Shown here: in pieces, positions 35,697-44,256 of the stretch | How positions within the stretch are numbered: the first letter of the stretch is position 1 | How the letters are laid out: each line of letters opens with the position of its first letter | Source of the DNA: Candidatus Poribacteria bacterium | GTDB taxonomy: Bacteria > Poribacteria > WGA-4E > WGA-3G | DNA: 64,000 nt | Reading direction: 5' to 3' | Assembly: GCA_026710795.1 (NCBI GenBank) | Contig: JAPOQK010000034.1 | Location: forward strand, 1-64,000 | The notes under the pieces: generated by a model | Seen by the model: the letters and a program-made list of their open reading frames with translations, nothing else | What the model was told of the DNA's origin: nothing | Database searches by the model: none | Translations under genes and position numbers: made by a program

Positions 35697-35776
35697 TTAA
35701 TTTGACGTAAATCCGTGATTCTGAAAATGTTAAATCGCGACAATTGAATGACTCTGGTATTTGAGGATATCAACTT

Positions 35777-36517
35777 ATGATGGCAACTGCTGAAAAAACT
35801 AAACTTGACCAGAACGGTATTCTGCTTCTGGAAAAGTTAATTGACTTAGATACAACGCTCCAACTCAGAGAACGTTCCTTAGAACTTGCTACAGAAGAGC
35901 AAAAAGCAGGTAATGGACACACCTATCTGAAAAATGATACTGCACAACGTGTATGGAATTTGATCAACAAAGGTGAGATATTTGAGGAAGCTATACAACA
36001 CCCCAAAATGCTCGCAGCGATGGAATATCTACTTGGATCAGATTGCACACTAAGTTCTTTCACAGTGAATATCCTTTATCCCGGCGCACCAGATGCCGGT
36101 CTCCACATTGACTACCCATTGTCTGCCCTTCCAACACCGCGTCCAAGTTTTCCAATAGTTGCAAACAGCGTTTGGTTTTTAGATGACTTTACTCTTGAAA
36201 ACGGGGCTACCAGCTGCATCCCTGGAAGCCACAAACGACTTGAGGCATTACCAGAATCCAGTGTTGAATACTCGGATAAACAACAAATATGTGGACCTCG
36301 CGGTTCTGTCCTCATTGTCAACGGTTCTATATGGCACGGGTCTTCAGAAAATAGAACCAATTCACCGAGAGTCGCACTGCTCGGATTCTTCTGCCGTTCC
36401 ATTTTAAAACCTCAACAAGATCATTTGAAAATAGTATCAGATGAGGTAATTGAACGTGCAACGCCAACATTAAAGCGGTTACTCGGTCTCAATTCATTAC
36501 CAAATCTAAATACGTAG
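35777..36517 (+). CDS. PhyH family Fe(II)/2-oxoglutarate oxygenase
   Basis: 246 aa. H110-x-D112 (GLHIDYP) and H187 (SIWHGSS) are the iron ligands, with R198 following. IPGSHKR at about 148 is the family turn. GAGGA lies 9 bases before this ATG; a second ATG follows directly. It is the shortest and most divergent of the four PhyH proteins here. It stands alone, convergent with the cytochrome gene. Confidence 0.83.
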   Translation: MMATAEKTKLDQNGILLLEKLIDLDTTLQLRERSLELATEEQKAGNGHTYLKNDTAQRVWNLINKGEIFEEAIQHPKMLAAMEYLLGSDCTLSSFTVNILYPGAPDAGLHIDYPLSALPTPRPSFPIVANSVWFLDDFTLENGATSCIPGSHKRLEALPESSVEYSDKQQICGPRGSVLIVNGSIWHGSSENRTNSPRVALLGFFCRSILKPQQDHLKIVSDEVIERATPTLKRLLGLNSLPNLNT

Positions 36518-36570
36518 ACCAACTTTCGTCTATAATCTATAGTTGTTGACAAGTCGGATAAATCCATCTA

Positions 36571-37584
36571 TCACGGAACTAAGCTGCTCACCTCCTCCAT
36601 TAGAACCCATTCAGATTCTGGTGTTTTTGGTGTCAGTTGATACTTTAATTGCACCTTTAGCGTCTGTCCTGCGGCAACATCAAAAGTATAGGTTCGCTTC
36701 TCATCTGGTAAAAGACGGTTCTCTGTTTTTTCAGATATTAATTCCTGTTTTTTCTCAAGCTGCGTCCCATCAGGTCCAAACGGTGTTACTTCAAAAACAA
36801 TAATACGTAACGTTCCACCAGGTAATAGATGTCCCGCTCTATTTTCAAGAACGACAGACGCCTTCTTTCCAGCAAACTCAACCTTAAGGGATGCAGCACT
36901 TTTAAGCTGCGCAACACTACGACTACCTCGCCAAGTATGTTTCCTTCCTTTAATACTCTCATAACTTGCAGTGCTTTGTAGGCGATTGACAATCGGCATG
37001 TGGCATGTCGCACAACTCTTCTTTTCTGTCGCGAACCTACTCTCAAGAAAACTGGATACTTGATCATGTTCCGGCACCTTCGGTTGACCATGACACGTAG
37101 CACATAACTTTGTCGGAGATTCATAGATCGGATTGGTCACATTTACATGAAAGTTAGTCTCAGCACTCGCTTGTGGTCCATGCATCGCACCATCCGTATC
37201 AAGGTGACACACAAGACATGAAACGCCTGAGTCACGTTGGGTATTACGTAATTTTGGCATTTTCCCAATACCAGACACAAGAATGGGTTCTGGTGCATGG
37301 CATGGGTCGCAACTTTTTTCTCTATCAGGAATCAGCTTTGCAGCATCTTGATATATTTCATCTACCCACGCTTGCGCATGCATCGACTTCTCCCACTCAC
37401 GCCAGATTGCTGGATGACAACTCTTACACTTCCCATCTTCAAACCCGCGATACATATCCTTATACTTATTCTCATCACTTTCCACAATCGGTGCAAAATT
37501 CAAATATAAAACAAAAATGCTTAGTCCTGATAGTAATAAACACATACCGATGAGACATCGAGAAATAATTAAATCATTGCGCAT
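36571..37584 (-). CDS. Five-heme c-type cytochrome
   Basis: 337 aa. An uncleaved or cleavable N-terminal hydrophobic helix (9-31) places it in or at the membrane facing the periplasm. Five CxxCH sites are at 53-57, 92-96, 123-127, 161-165 and 191-195. Spacing and the TCHMPIVN and GRKHTW segments resemble the cytochrome c554 group of electron-transfer proteins. The C-terminal third (about 230-337) is heme-free and beta-rich (VEFAGKKASVVLENRAGHLLPGG). It lies 8 bases after hemY and points the same way, so it is probably co-transcribed with heme synthesis genes. Redox partner unknown. Confidence 0.85.
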   Translation of the reverse strand: MRNDLIISRCLIGMCLLLSGLSIFVLYLNFAPIVESDENKYKDMYRGFEDGKCKSCHPAIWREWEKSMHAQAWVDEIYQDAAKLIPDREKSCDPCHAPEPILVSGIGKMPKLRNTQRDSGVSCLVCHLDTDGAMHGPQASAETNFHVNVTNPIYESPTKLCATCHGQPKVPEHDQVSSFLESRFATEKKSCATCHMPIVNRLQSTASYESIKGRKHTWRGSRSVAQLKSAASLKVEFAGKKASVVLENRAGHLLPGGTLRIIVFEVTPFGPDGTQLEKKQELISEKTENRLLPDEKRTYTFDVAAGQTLKVQLKYQLTPKTPESEWVLMEEVSSLVP

Positions 37585-37592
37585 ATCTGAAC

Positions 37593-39029
37593 CTATATGA
37601 AATTAAGAAGTGTTCTTGCTGCCTGCTCTCCGCTGTTAATACAATCAGGAATCCCAATGCCGTGATACGCATTCCCTGCTAATGCCAAACCCGGCAAGTT
37701 TTTTACACGTTCATCAACTTCTTCAACAAGTTTTTCATGACCAACCTGATACTGTGCCATAGATTGTGAATGTTGACTTACTATTGAAAAAGTAGGTGGG
37801 TTAGTTATACCAAGTAATTGCGATACGTCTATTAAAGCAGAGGAGGTAATATCATTCAATTTTGTATTATTGTTTGCAGCGCGTTTATAATTAGGTGCAT
37901 TTTCACTTACAAATGCGCGTAGCAACACATGGTTCGTTGGGGCACGGTTCTCAAATTTCACACTACTAAATGAACACCCTATCAGACTGAGTTGCTCTTT
38001 AATTGGCACGACAAATCCCATGCCGTTGAGTGGATGCATCACATCCTCACGACGAAAAGCTAAATTTACCGTCGCAGATGATGTATATGGTATATTGGAG
38101 AGTTTTTCTGATAGGATGGGAGAGACTTCTGACAAAACTTTACTTGTCTGTGGTGCTGGCAACGCAATGCAAAGTAGGTCTGTTTCCAACACTTCATCGT
38201 TATCAAGACAAACACGCCAATCCACTTGATGCTCTTTTTTTTGAATCGTAGTAACACGGCAACCTAAACGGATACATTTAGAAAGGTTCTCTTCAAGTGA
38301 GTCTACCAAAGTCTGCATTCCATCAACAAAAGATAAAAACAGACTATATCGCGGTCCACTTGTATCACGACTTGTTTGGGCAGTCTTCCGTTTTTGTATC
38401 AATAGGGCTTTGATAATACTGCCATGTTCTTGTTCCATCTCCAAAAATCTTGGAAATGTGGATTTAAGACTTAGATCCTCCGCATCCGATGTATAGATGC
38501 CACCTATCATCGGTTGTGCCATTCGCTCAAACGCCTCAGTACCCAGCCTACGTCTAACGAAATTTGCTACCGATTCATCTTCTATACCACTTTGACGTGA
38601 GATAAATAGGTCAAGGGCTATCCGTAATTTACCGCGCAAACTAAATATAGGACTTTTCAAAAAAGGCACGAAAGAACCCGGTGCCATCATGTAAAAGCCT
38701 TCAGGAACAGGTATCAGTTTGCCTTTTCGGACAACAAAACTCCGTCGCACCTTTGGGTTCGTACCGATCAACTTATCGTCAATACCAAGTTCCTCACACA
38801 ATGCCTTTGCCCACGGTTTTGTTGATATAAAGGCATCAGGACCGTGTTCAATAATAAACCCATCTCGGTGTTCTGTGTGTATTACACCTCCAACCCTATC
38901 ATTCGCTTCCAACAGTGTAATATCAAGCGGAATTACCCTTTTTTCTGCTTCGCGTTTCAAACGATACGCTGCAGCTAAACCGGTAATTCCCCCGCCTACT
39001 ACAATTGCTTGTTTCCGTTTCTGTCCCAT
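37593..39029 (-). CDS. hemY: Protoporphyrinogen/coproporphyrinogen oxidase (FAD)
   Basis: 478 aa. The dinucleotide motif QAIVVGGGITGLAAAYRL is near residues 6-25, then ITLLEANDRVGGVIHTE. EHGPDAF and the C-terminal LAGNAYHGIGIPDCINSGEQAA are diagnostic of the HemY (also called HemG in some annotations) family. It oxidises the porphyrinogen ring by six electrons using FAD and oxygen. AAGGA is 8 bases before this ATG; an ATG at 39056 is in frame but lacks a site. The order hemE ... hemH-hemY resembles hemEHY of Firmicutes, where HemY acts on coproporphyrinogen. Which substrate is used here cannot be decided. Confidence 0.9.
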   Translation of the reverse strand: MGQKRKQAIVVGGGITGLAAAYRLKREAEKRVIPLDITLLEANDRVGGVIHTEHRDGFIIEHGPDAFISTKPWAKALCEELGIDDKLIGTNPKVRRSFVVRKGKLIPVPEGFYMMAPGSFVPFLKSPIFSLRGKLRIALDLFISRQSGIEDESVANFVRRRLGTEAFERMAQPMIGGIYTSDAEDLSLKSTFPRFLEMEQEHGSIIKALLIQKRKTAQTSRDTSGPRYSLFLSFVDGMQTLVDSLEENLSKCIRLGCRVTTIQKKEHQVDWRVCLDNDEVLETDLLCIALPAPQTSKVLSEVSPILSEKLSNIPYTSSATVNLAFRREDVMHPLNGMGFVVPIKEQLSLIGCSFSSVKFENRAPTNHVLLRAFVSENAPNYKRAANNNTKLNDITSSALIDVSQLLGITNPPTFSIVSQHSQSMAQYQVGHEKLVEEVDERVKNLPGLALAGNAYHGIGIPDCINSGEQAARTLLNFI

Positions 39030-39081
39030 CACAGTGTTCCTTAGTTGGACAAACATGTGAGGAATTGATACATAACTCTAT

Positions 39082-40023
39082 TTACGTAGACTTCTCACAG
39101 ACAAAATCCGCTAACATATTAATGAATTTAGGATGATTTCCTACAGTCCCCGCACGGATAAACTCAATTCCGCATGCATTCGCGGTCTCCTTCGCCTCTA
39201 TATCCAAATCATAAAGCACTTCAACATGATCACACAAGAACCCAATCGGTGATGCAACGACGGTATCAACACCTTCTTCTTTTTTAGTTTTAAGCCAATC
39301 GTTGATATCGGGTTGTGTCCATGGTATTGGACTGGATTCTACCTCACTTTGGTATGCAAAACTGTATTGTGTTTTGCCTAACTTCTGAGCCACTGCTTCA
39401 CCAGTCTTTTCATACTGTAGTGAGTAAGGGGATGTATCCGCCGCGACTTGCGGAATTGCGTGTGCTGTAAAGACCAATTCAGCACGGTCTAACTTATCGC
39501 CACATGCGGTTTGGATAATCTCTGCGATAGCACCTACATAACCATCATGTGTATACCATTGATCGAGATAGTCAACAGCCGGTTTTTCACCTTCAACTGC
39601 TTCAATACCTTTCTTCACTGTCTGTTGATACCATTCCCAACTAACTTTGGCTCGGTGTGGTGCCATGATAATACCAAGAATTTTACGGTGTCCTTTTTCT
39701 GCCATTTCAGCGATTACGTCCTTTAAGTACGGTGTCCAATGCCTAAATCCAGCATAAACAGGAAGTGGTAAGTCACGCTGTTGCAATGCGATTTGTAATG
39801 CTTTTGCTTGTTTAAAAGTCAATTCGTTGAATGGCGAAAATCCACCTAATTTCACATAATGACTGGAAATATCTTTCACACGTTCCTTTTGAGATTCTGC
39901 TTCACCGGCAATCCCTTCAACAAAACAGTACGCCTCACCAGGGCAATCCTTTGTATCATATTTTTTACAGCATCCCGGTGTTGGACCGCCAAAAGCAACC
40001 AGTAAAACGCTATCGTATCTCAT
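39082..40023 (-). CDS. hemH: Ferrochelatase
   Basis: 313 aa. It inserts Fe2+ into a porphyrin. LVAFGGPTPG near the start, ELVFTAHAIPQVA with the catalytic His, and ASPIGFLCDHVEVLYDLD with the DHxExxYDLD signature identify it. GGFSPFNELT is the usual N-terminal active-site loop. Four cysteines (C18, C19, C27, C33) cluster in an N-terminal segment not typical of E. coli or Bacillus enzymes and could bind a metal or an Fe-S cluster. AGGAG precedes the ATG. It lies between hemY and the metallo-beta-lactamase gene. Confidence 0.9.
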   Translation of the reverse strand: MRYDSVLLVAFGGPTPGCCKKYDTKDCPGEAYCFVEGIAGEAESQKERVKDISSHYVKLGGFSPFNELTFKQAKALQIALQQRDLPLPVYAGFRHWTPYLKDVIAEMAEKGHRKILGIIMAPHRAKVSWEWYQQTVKKGIEAVEGEKPAVDYLDQWYTHDGYVGAIAEIIQTACGDKLDRAELVFTAHAIPQVAADTSPYSLQYEKTGEAVAQKLGKTQYSFAYQSEVESSPIPWTQPDINDWLKTKKEEGVDTVVASPIGFLCDHVEVLYDLDIEAKETANACGIEFIRAGTVGNHPKFINMLADFVCEKST

Positions 40024-40031
40024 TTTCTCTC

Positions 40032-41489
40032 CTATACCATATTCGCAAATTGTGCAGGCATAAAACTTGGATCCACTGCAATCGCCTGCGCGAATGCTTC
40101 ACGTGCAAGTTTCTCATCTGAATTTGTCCGATGTGCAAGTCCGATAGAAAAATACGCTTGTGCCAGTTGTGTGCCATCTATTCCACACACTAACGCTTTA
40201 TAAATCGAATCCATTCCCGGAGTAGGGTCATCACCGTTTCGGAACGCTGATAAAATATGATTGTAACCACGCAAAAGATGTGCTGGAGCATAATCTGCAT
40301 CCAATTCAAGTGCAGTATTGAGTGCATTTTTTGCCTCAAAGAAAAAATCTCCCTTCTCAAGAACACTTGGCACAGTGCGAGATGCTTGTGTGAGTAAGTT
40401 CGCGTATTCCGTCCACACTTCCGGCAGATCAGCAAATCTTTCTGTCGCCATTTTTAGAATAGCAATTGCCAAACCAAAATCGTTTCCTTCTGCTACCTCT
40501 TCCGCAGTTTCACGATACGATTCAAAGTCCTTTAGTTCTTGTGTTCGTTGGCAAAGCTTCTCAGAATCTGCAGTTGGAATCGCAGAAGGTTTGAAATGTT
40601 GCCAACCAAGCTCAGGGTCATCAATCAACCCGCGATATACTCTAAGAATAGCATAGCGAGGTGTACCCCATACTTCTGCAATGTCACGAATCCAATTCGG
40701 CATGTTGCCTTCCATATCAGCAAGCAATTCCGCTAAAGACATCTCTTGTTCAACCCGTCTACGAACCTCTGTTAGAAAATAGTCCTCTATTTTTAGTAGT
40801 AAATCCATTTCTGCATCATGTGCTAAGGGACCATGTCCAGGTAGCACATGCTCAGGAGAATAGGTTCTTAGTTCCTGAATAGTGTTAATCCAATCGTGGT
40901 TCGCCATGAGACCTTCATTCATCACAGGTTGTCCAAAAATAGGAAAACTTCCTGTCATCACGGTATCACCAGAAACGATACATCCCTCAGCAGGTATTCT
41001 AATCGCACTCGCATCATCTGTCTCTGCCTTTCCTAAGTGAACAAGATGTAAAGGTTGATTACCTAAATCAAGTTCGGTCTCATGTGAAAACGTCTTCTGT
41101 GGCAGAAATGGTGGATCTCCCAGGAAAAAACCTCGGGAACGCAGAAAATCCTCTTGACGCGGTGCCCTATTCACCATAAAGTCTTTCGTCATCTCTCGCG
41201 CAACAACGGTTGCACCTTCTTCGCGGAAAATGATATTACCATTTGTATGATCCCAATGATAATGTGTATTTATTGCATACAGAATCGGTTTATCGGTGAT
41301 GGAACGAATCGCATGTAGTAACCGTTTACCCATCATCTGGTTCACCTGTGTATCTACCACTGCAACACCATCGTCCCCAATAATAATTGAAGAGTTAACG
41401 ATATTACGAAATAGATACACGCTTTCGGTTACCTTAACAAGTTCTCCATATTGACGTGGGGCAAAAGGGTTTTCTTGAATGTTTCTCAT
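40032..41489 (-). CDS. Metallo-beta-lactamase fold hydrolase with alkylsulfatase-like and TPR-like tail
   Basis: 485 aa. THYHWDHTNGN gives HxHxDH at about 78-83, with GDTVMTG and LPGHGP completing the dinuclear metal site. The next part (WGTPRYAILRVYRGLIDDPELGW) resembles the alkyl-sulfatase dimerisation domain of SdsA1/BDS1, and the C-terminus (AKNALNTALELDADYAPAHLLRG, LAREAFAQAIAVDPSF) is TPR-like. It may hydrolyse alkyl sulfates or related esters. AGGA lies 6 bases before this ATG; a TTG three bases upstream is less likely. It sits between hemE and hemH with 8-base gaps on each side, an unusual position. Confidence 0.78.
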   Translation of the reverse strand: MRNIQENPFAPRQYGELVKVTESVYLFRNIVNSSIIIGDDGVAVVDTQVNQMMGKRLLHAIRSITDKPILYAINTHYHWDHTNGNIIFREEGATVVAREMTKDFMVNRAPRQEDFLRSRGFFLGDPPFLPQKTFSHETELDLGNQPLHLVHLGKAETDDASAIRIPAEGCIVSGDTVMTGSFPIFGQPVMNEGLMANHDWINTIQELRTYSPEHVLPGHGPLAHDAEMDLLLKIEDYFLTEVRRRVEQEMSLAELLADMEGNMPNWIRDIAEVWGTPRYAILRVYRGLIDDPELGWQHFKPSAIPTADSEKLCQRTQELKDFESYRETAEEVAEGNDFGLAIAILKMATERFADLPEVWTEYANLLTQASRTVPSVLEKGDFFFEAKNALNTALELDADYAPAHLLRGYNHILSAFRNGDDPTPGMDSIYKALVCGIDGTQLAQAYFSIGLAHRTNSDEKLAREAFAQAIAVDPSFMPAQFANMV

Positions 41490-41497
41490 CAATTATC

Positions 41498-42577
41498 CTA
41501 AAAAGTCTTTGCAATTTTTACAAAATGTTTAACATTTTCAAATGGTGTGTCTCTATGTAGTCCATGACTTAAGTTTAGTATGTGTCCCGTTTTTCCACCT
41601 TGTTCAATGCAATCGTGCACTGCCTCTGTAATATCTGAAAATGTACCGTCACGCAAAACATCGTTATCAACATTACCCTGAAAGGCAACTGAACCCCCTA
41701 TTTGCTTTCTGGCTTTTTCAATATCAATACATTTTCCAACACTCAATACATCAGCACCACTCTGATGCATTAAATCAATGAATGGACACTCCTTAGCAAA
41801 CATGATACTCGGTGCATCTCGGTTGAGTTCAGCAAATATCTTCTGATGATACGGAAGTGCGAATTTGGAATACATATCACGTGATAACACATCTGCGATT
41901 GACTCAAAAAGTTGGACTATCTGAGCACCCATACTTATTTGGTAATTCAGATAGTTAATTGTCATTTCTGTCAACTTATCTAATAGTTGGCATAGAAGCT
42001 CAGGTGCATTTTCCATCATTTCAAAAACTGGAGCAGCTTTGTTCGATATACCCTCACCTTTTTTCATTGGGCTTTCTCCGGCAATCAGAAAAAAGGCAAG
42101 TGTTAATGGTGCACCAGCAAAACCGATAAGCGGCAGTTCACCCTCCAACGTTTCGCGCAGCGAACGGATAACATGCCCCGTGTATTCTAATTGAATGTGC
42201 GGTCCATCTACCGGACATAATGCATCAACTTGAGATTGTGTACGAATTGGGGTGTGTAAAACTGGTCCAGGTGTAAATTGGAAATGTGCACCCATTGGTG
42301 CAAGGGGTGTGAGAATATCTTTATAGACAATTATCGCATCTACACCAATACGCTTAGGAAGAAGCGATATTTTAACCGCAGCCTCAACATCGGATTGAGA
42401 TATTGGCATAGGACAAGTTCGGAACAGACGTTCCAATGGAAGGTTAAGTTTTTCTCGGGTCTGCCGATAGAGTGGATCTGACCTACCTGCCTGCCGCATC
42501 ATCCATACAGGTACTCGTTCAACAGGCAAACACTTTGCTGCGCGAAGAAGTAAGTCATTTTTTAATTGTTGTTCCAT
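41498..42577 (-). CDS. hemE: Uroporphyrinogen decarboxylase
   Basis: 359 aa. The signature VPVWMMRQAGRSDPLYRQTRE sits near residues 22-42. Substrate-binding segments GFAGAPLTLAFFLIAG and the late NLSHGLHRDTPFENV are also present. It decarboxylates uroporphyrinogen III to coproporphyrinogen III. The usual RQAGRY reads RQAGRS here. First gene of a minus-strand cluster hemE, MBL, hemH, hemY, cytochrome. No clear SD precedes the ATG. Confidence 0.92.
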   Translation of the reverse strand: MEQQLKNDLLLRAAKCLPVERVPVWMMRQAGRSDPLYRQTREKLNLPLERLFRTCPMPISQSDVEAAVKISLLPKRIGVDAIIVYKDILTPLAPMGAHFQFTPGPVLHTPIRTQSQVDALCPVDGPHIQLEYTGHVIRSLRETLEGELPLIGFAGAPLTLAFFLIAGESPMKKGEGISNKAAPVFEMMENAPELLCQLLDKLTEMTINYLNYQISMGAQIVQLFESIADVLSRDMYSKFALPYHQKIFAELNRDAPSIMFAKECPFIDLMHQSGADVLSVGKCIDIEKARKQIGGSVAFQGNVDNDVLRDGTFSDITEAVHDCIEQGGKTGHILNLSHGLHRDTPFENVKHFVKIAKTF

Positions 42578-42595
42578 ATTAAAAGGAAAACCGCT

Positions 42596-42660
42596 TTACC
42601 GTGCTTTTAGACGTTCAAGTTCCTCTCGAAGTCGTTGGTTTTCAGCAATAATTACGTAAG
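42596..42660 (-). pseudogene. Remnant of a coiled-coil C-terminus
   Basis: Minus-strand codons read IIAENQRLREELERLKAR and then stop, with no upstream coding frame (a TGA precedes). Tails of this kind end many Uma2-family nucleases and similar proteins. The body has been lost, so this is a fossil. Confidence 0.45.
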
Positions 42661-42707
42661 GTCATCATAAATGGCTATTGTATTCTGCAGGGCAATTAAA
42701 TTATATT

Positions 42708-43052
42708 TCATTCAGATATACTTTTCTTCTGAAAACGTTCAATAAATTGCCTTAATTTGGCAAAACTCTTAACATTTTTCATTATCCTGCCGCTTTCACG
42801 TTCTTCAAGATACAATAAAAAACCCATAACATAAAGACTAACCAAAAACAGCAAAAAACCTACAACGCACTGTGTAATCGCGCCATAATTAAGAGCAAAA
42901 CTAAGGTATGGGGTGACTTTCACGTCATCAACTGTTGTTCCAGAGGAACTCTGTTCAGGCCACTCTATTGATACAAAGTCACCCCAACCTGTTATACAAA
43001 GAGATAAAAATACTATTGACAAGGCAAAAACGATAAAAAATGGTATGCCCAT
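42708..43052 (-). CDS. Small two-helix membrane protein
   Basis: 114 aa. Hydrophobic segments at about 3-22 and 58-80 with an extracytoplasmic loop between them and a basic cytoplasmic tail (SGRIMKNVKSFAKLRQF). It starts 12 bases after the alcohol dehydrogenase stop and is probably co-transcribed. No family recognised. SD not obvious. Confidence 0.5.
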   Translation of the reverse strand: MGIPFFIVFALSIVFLSLCITGWGDFVSIEWPEQSSSGTTVDDVKVTPYLSFALNYGAITQCVVGFLLFLVSLYVMGFLLYLEERESGRIMKNVKSFAKLRQFIERFQKKSISE

Positions 43053-43064
43053 ACAATATACCGA

Positions 43065-44135
43065 TTAAGAGGATACTTTTATCAACCCTTTCGTACAGCT
43101 ATCTTCGCGATTACGAACCTTGGTAATACCTTCAACGAGTGAATCAAGAGGAAATTCATGGCTAATGATTTTATCCATATTGACATCACCACTGGAAATG
43201 AGTTGAACTGCCTCTTCCCATGTGTCCGGTGCTAACCATGAAAACCTGATGGTTTTATCCATCAATATTGTATCAAGAATCGGCACCTGCATGACATCCT
43301 TGTCTCCAGGAAGACCAAAAATCACAACGGTTGCATGTCTACCTGTAACTTCAAGGGCAGTATGAATGGCATCAAGAGAACTCGTTGCAGTAATAGCACG
43401 ATCCGCCAATTCACCATCATTAAGTTCCTGAATTGTTTCTCCCAGGTCTTCAACATAGTGTGGAGAATCGGTCTCTTTTACGTTGACAATTAGATCCGCT
43501 CCCAGTTCCTTACCACATTCCAAACGATAATCGCGAGTTCCAACAAGTAGTACATTTTTCAAACCGCGACTTTTCAGCACTTGCACCATCATCAAACCAA
43601 TCGGTCCCGGACCGAAAACTACAGCAGTCTGTCCTGCTTCAGCATTGAGATTGTTAACAGCATACAATCCACATGCAAGTGGCTCTGTGAGTGCACCCTG
43701 CTCATACGTAACGTTTTCAGGCAATTTTACAGTCCAGCGATAATCAGAGACTGCATATTCAGCAAAACCACCATCAACACCTACACCTAAAATACGTTTT
43801 TCTGGACATAAATTAGATAATCCTTTTTGACTCCAAAAAGAATTCGGGTTTGATTGAACAGGATTGACTACAACCCTATCGCCAACTTTAAATCCACCAG
43901 TATTTCCTGCAACACTACCGACTTCAACGACTTCTCCAGTAAATTCATGTCCCAAGATGAGCGGACCTTTTCCATCATCTGTTTCAAGAGAACTATAACC
44001 GAAATAATACGCTACATCCGATCCACAGATACCTACTGAACGTACCTGAACTAATAGATCATTATCACCAGCAGTAGGCACCGGACGATCTTCAAGACTC
44101 ATTGATTCAGGTTCATAAAATATTTGGGATTTCAT
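43065..44135 (-). CDS. Zinc-type alcohol/polyol dehydrogenase (MDR family)
   Basis: 356 aa. Catalytic zinc ligands C37 (VGICGSD) and H63-E64 (LGHEFTG). The Rossmann motif is VVFGPGPIGLMMVQVL. It resembles sorbitol, threonine or related dehydrogenases. The usual four-Cys structural zinc lobe (CGxCxxCxxGxxxxC) is missing: that region reads NPNSFWSQKGLSNLC with a single Cys. AAGGAGG precedes the ATG perfectly. Substrate not deducible; polyol or sugar alcohol is likely in this catabolic setting. Confidence 0.83.
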   Translation of the reverse strand: MKSQIFYEPESMSLEDRPVPTAGDNDLLVQVRSVGICGSDVAYYFGYSSLETDDGKGPLILGHEFTGEVVEVGSVAGNTGGFKVGDRVVVNPVQSNPNSFWSQKGLSNLCPEKRILGVGVDGGFAEYAVSDYRWTVKLPENVTYEQGALTEPLACGLYAVNNLNAEAGQTAVVFGPGPIGLMMVQVLKSRGLKNVLLVGTRDYRLECGKELGADLIVNVKETDSPHYVEDLGETIQELNDGELADRAITATSSLDAIHTALEVTGRHATVVIFGLPGDKDVMQVPILDTILMDKTIRFSWLAPDTWEEAVQLISSGDVNMDKIISHEFPLDSLVEGITKVRNREDSCTKGLIKVSS

Positions 44136-44256
44136 TAGATACCTCCTTAACTAAAATGAATACCGTTAGTTTAACATACGTCCATTTATTTTACAATAGA
44201 ATTAACCCCTTATTGCATCAAATTCATCAGCATATATTTGATAAAATTTACTCCTA

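Larger units (their letters stand above)
34728..35776. other. AT-rich intergenic region upstream of the giant gene
   Basis: About 1.05 kb without a credible gene. It holds a hairpin at 34927-34970, a candidate leftward promoter (35193-35221), a 13-bp inverted repeat TTTAGAGTCAATC (35463-35475)/GATTGACTCTAAA (35557-35569), and one dispersed hairpin repeat (35661-35696). Confidence 0.65.
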
